This document shows positions 6,390-8,151 of a stretch of 8,151 bases of DNA, piece after piece. Every line of letters starts with the position of its first letter. Position 1 is the stretch's first letter. The position numbers and the translations under genes were made by a program. The stretch covers positions 1 to 8,151 of the forward strand of contig JBAZQZ010000037.1 in assembly GCA_041663205.1 (NCBI GenBank). Direction: 5' to 3'. The notes beneath the pieces are model-generated. The model made no database searches. It saw only the letters and a program-made list of their open reading frames with translations, and was not told the origin of the DNA. This DNA comes from UM-FILTER-38-24 sp041663205. GTDB taxonomy: Bacteria; Patescibacteriota; Gracilibacteria; UBA1369; LOWO2-01-FULL-3.

Positions 6390-6407
6390 TTTAGGTCTTA
6401 TCCTAAA
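6390..6407. promoter_or_regulatory. Operator-like dyad upstream of the P-type ATPase
   Basis: TTTAGG (6390-6395) and CCTAAA (6402-6407) form a perfect inverted repeat with a six-base spacer. It covers the place where the -35 box of the ATPase promoter should be, a common position for a repressor site. The TTAGG half-site recalls the DtxR/IdeR consensus, but the spacing (6 rather than 9) does not match that family. The regulator is unknown. Confidence 0.4.
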
Positions 6408-6433
6408 TAAGTTTTATTCCTTTATACTTATTT
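6405..6433. repeat. Second inverted repeat flanking the -10 box of the ATPase gene
   Basis: AAATAAG (6405-6411) and CTTATTT (6427-6433) are perfect inverted copies separated by 15 bases. They overlap the dyad at 6390-6407 on one side and reach within two bases of the ATG on the other. It might be a second protein-binding site or a chance match in AT-rich DNA. Confidence 0.3.
6423..6428 (+). promoter_or_regulatory. -10 box placed for a leaderless ATPase transcript
   Basis: TATACT matches the -10 consensus at 5/6 and ends 6 bases before the ATG at 6435, so transcription would start at about the start codon. No -35 box with proper spacing is evident, and no Shine-Dalgarno precedes the ATG. This fits leaderless initiation but does not prove it. 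Confidence 0.35.
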
Positions 6434-6434
6434 T

Positions 6435-8151
6435 ATGGCTCTGGCTGAAGCACAAGTGCAGAAACTCAACGGTCTTACGGCGAAAGAGGTTGAGCATAGC
6501 TTGAGAAAACATGGATACAACGAGCTTCCTTCGTCGAAGAAACGAAGTGTTTTTGCGATTATTTTTGAAATTTTGAAGGAGCCGATGATTTCACTTCTTG
6601 TGGTTTGCGGGGGTATTTATCTTGTTCTTGGAGATATTAAAGAGGCGATATTTTTATTGTTCAGTATTTTTGTTGTTATCGGCATTACGCTTTATCAGGA
6701 AAATAAGACTGAGAAGGCGCTTAGTGCGTTGAAAGATCTTTCGAGTCCGCGTGCATTGGTGATTCGGGATGGCGAGAGAATGCGCATTGCCGGCCGTGAA
6801 GTTGCGGTCGGAGATCTTATTATTTTGAATGAAGGTGATCGTGTGCCTGCGGATGCCGTTATGATTTGGGAAAGGAATCTTTCCGCCGATGAATCTCTTT
6901 TGACGGGGGAATCCGTGCCTGTGAGAAAAGTGGCCACGGATGATGAAAATGTTGATTCCGTGCGTCCCGGAGGGAATGATAATCCTTTTGTTTTTTCCGG
7001 AAGTATGGTTGTCGGCGGGCAGGGGGTTGCGAGGGTTTTTGCGACAGGAATGAGTACGGAAATGGGGAAAATAGGCAAAGCCCTTATTTCAATTGTTCCC
7101 GAGAGAACTATTTTGCAGAGAGAGACCGCCGGACTCGTCAGGTTGTTTTTTATTTTTGCGGTTGCGGTTTTTGCGATAATTATTTCCGCTTTTATTTTTT
7201 GGAAAGGGGAAATTTTGAATGGATTTTTGTATGGAATTACCGTGGCGATTTCGCTTTTGCCCGAGGAATTTTCCGTTGTGCTTACTGTTTTTTTGGCGCT
7301 TGGGGCTTGGCGAATTTCGAAGAAACATGTGCTTACAAGAAAGGTTGCGGCCATAGAAATTTTGGGGGCGGCTACTGTGCTTTGCGTAGATAAAACAGGG
7401 ACGCTTACGCAAAACAGGATGTCTATTAAGGAAATTTTTGTGAAAGGGAAAATCCATGATGTTGTTAAGAGTAAGGCAAAATCTTTGCCCGAGCATTTTC
7501 ATGAAATTATTGAGTATGCGATTTTGGCCAGTAAAAAAGATCCTTTTGATCCGATGGAGAAGGCTTTTCTTGAGCTTGGAGATATTACTTTAAAGGATAC
7601 GGAACATTTGCATGAGGAATGGAGTTTGCTTAAGGAATATCCTTTGTCCAGGCATCTTCTTGCGCTTTCTCATGTGTATAAGTCCGATAAGAACGGGAGG
7701 TTTTATGTCGTTGCGGCGAAGGGGGCGCCGGAGGCGATTTTTGATCTTTGTCATTTGTCCAAGGAAAAACAAGAGGTTTTGGAAAAGGATGTGGAGGCGA
7801 TGGCGGCCAAGGGACTTCGTGTTTTGGGTGTTGCCAGGGCGATTTATCGAGGTGAGAATTTGCCGACTTCTCAGCATGATTTCGATTTTGAATTTTTAGG
7901 GTTTGTGGCGCTTGCGGATCCTATTCGCGAGACTGTGCCGTTTGCGATAAACGAATGTTATAAGGCGGGGATTCGCGTGATTATGATTACCGGAGATTAT
8001 CCGATTACCGCGAAAAATATCGGAGGGCAGATCGGGTTGAAGGATCCCGATCACATAATTACCGGGATGGAGCTTGAAAAAATGTCTACGGCTGAGCTTT
8101 CCGAAAAAATTAAAAATGTAAATATTTTTGCGCGTGTTGTGCCGGAGCAAA
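6435..8151 (+). CDS. Cation-transporting P-type ATPase (P2-like, PEEF variant), 3' end cut off by window edge
   Basis: The frame is open from the ATG at 6435 to the window edge, giving 572 residues without a stop. The order is: short cation-ATPase N domain (about 10-45), M1-M2 (about 50-87), actuator domain with T157-G-E-S160, M3 (about 236-256), M4 (about 263-292) carrying P276-E-E-F279 instead of PEGL, the phosphorylation motif D319-K-T-G-T-L-T, nucleotide-binding K429-G-A-P-E433, and T519-G-D521. The missing part should hold the GDGxNDxPAL hinge and the remaining spans, about 300 residues. There is no N-terminal metal-binding Cys domain and no CPC motif in M4, which argues against a copper/zinc P1B pump. 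P2 members export Ca2+ or exchange Na+/K+; some related bacterial pumps carry Mn2+. Family very secure, ion uncertain. TerC two genes upstream makes divalent-metal export a fair guess. Confidence 0.93.
   Translation, partial: MALAEAQVQKLNGLTAKEVEHSLRKHGYNELPSSKKRSVFAIIFEILKEPMISLLVVCGGIYLVLGDIKEAIFLLFSIFVVIGITLYQENKTEKALSALKDLSSPRALVIRDGERMRIAGREVAVGDLIILNEGDRVPADAVMIWERNLSADESLLTGESVPVRKVATDDENVDSVRPGGNDNPFVFSGSMVVGGQGVARVFATGMSTEMGKIGKALISIVPERTILQRETAGLVRLFFIFAVAVFAIIISAFIFWKGEILNGFLYGITVAISLLPEEFSVVLTVFLALGAWRISKKHVLTRKVAAIEILGAATVLCVDKTGTLTQNRMSIKEIFVKGKIHDVVKSKAKSLPEHFHEIIEYAILASKKDPFDPMEKAFLELGDITLKDTEHLHEEWSLLKEYPLSRHLLALSHVYKSDKNGRFYVVAAKGAPEAIFDLCHLSKEKQEVLEKDVEAMAAKGLRVLGVARAIYRGENLPTSQHDFDFEFLGFVALADPIRETVPFAINECYKAGIRVIMITGDYPITAKNIGGQIGLKDPDHIITGMELEKMSTAELSEKIKNVNIFARVVPEQ

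Noticed and set aside
6376..6392. Short TTTTG tandem repeat after the RRM terminator
   Set aside because: About three copies in T-rich DNA; too short to be a meaningful repeat array.
6695..7354. Minus-strand open frame of 219 codons opposite the P-type ATPase
   Set aside because: It lies wholly inside a gene with strong motifs, is low in complexity (Ser, Thr, Pro, Ile rich) and shows no recognisable domain.
599..8151. Reassignment of TGA to glycine, as in Gracilibacteria and SR1
   Set aside because: All genes are uninterrupted in the standard code, glycine is encoded by GGN codons and no in-frame TGA occurs at conserved glycines. TAA-only stops are only suggestive.

Overview
The window reads as an AT-rich bacterial chromosome segment. 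It holds seven protein-coding genes in two divergent blocks, with no RNA genes, CRISPR array or insertion sequence that I can see. All five visible stop codons are TAA, the reading frames run full length in the standard code, and start codons mostly lack a Shine-Dalgarno sequence. I cannot name the organism. The gene mix (a small RRM protein, a TerC protein, divergent peptide ligases) would fit an uncultivated, possibly Patescibacteria-like lineage, but that is a weak inference.

Left block, minus strand (4388 down to 1): a tight three-gene operon with gaps of 7 and 8 bases. In order of transcription it encodes (a) an 800-residue protein joining two different ATP-grasp ligases, an L-amino-acid-ligase-like half followed by a D-Ala-D-Ala-ligase-like half; (b) a 459-residue PP-loop protein with a CX12CX2CX2C zinc-site pattern, resembling the ATP-dependent glycopeptidyl-glutamate epimerase MurL; and (c) a dipeptide epimerase of the enolase superfamily, cut off by the window edge. 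Two ATP-dependent amide-bond-forming modules plus two mechanistically unrelated epimerases suggest a dedicated route to a small peptide containing D-amino acids. This is the most interesting content of the window. The product is not known to me.

Middle (4389-4532): a divergent intergenic region with AT-rich promoter-like elements and an imperfect palindrome.

Right block, plus strand: a TerC/Alx-family membrane protein (4533-5453), a small cupin (5469-5870), a short RRM RNA-binding protein with a glycine-rich tail (5971-6306) followed by a clear intrinsic terminator, and a P2-like cation-transporting P-type ATPase (6435 to beyond the right edge). The ATPase is preceded by an operator-like dyad and a -10 box placed for a leaderless or nearly leaderless transcript. 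TerC and the P-type ATPase both suggest metal-ion export, but nothing in the sequence fixes the ion.

Base composition is asymmetric across the whole window: the plus strand is rich in G and T whichever way the gene points, so minus-strand and plus-strand genes use different synonymous codons. The RRM gene departs from this pattern.
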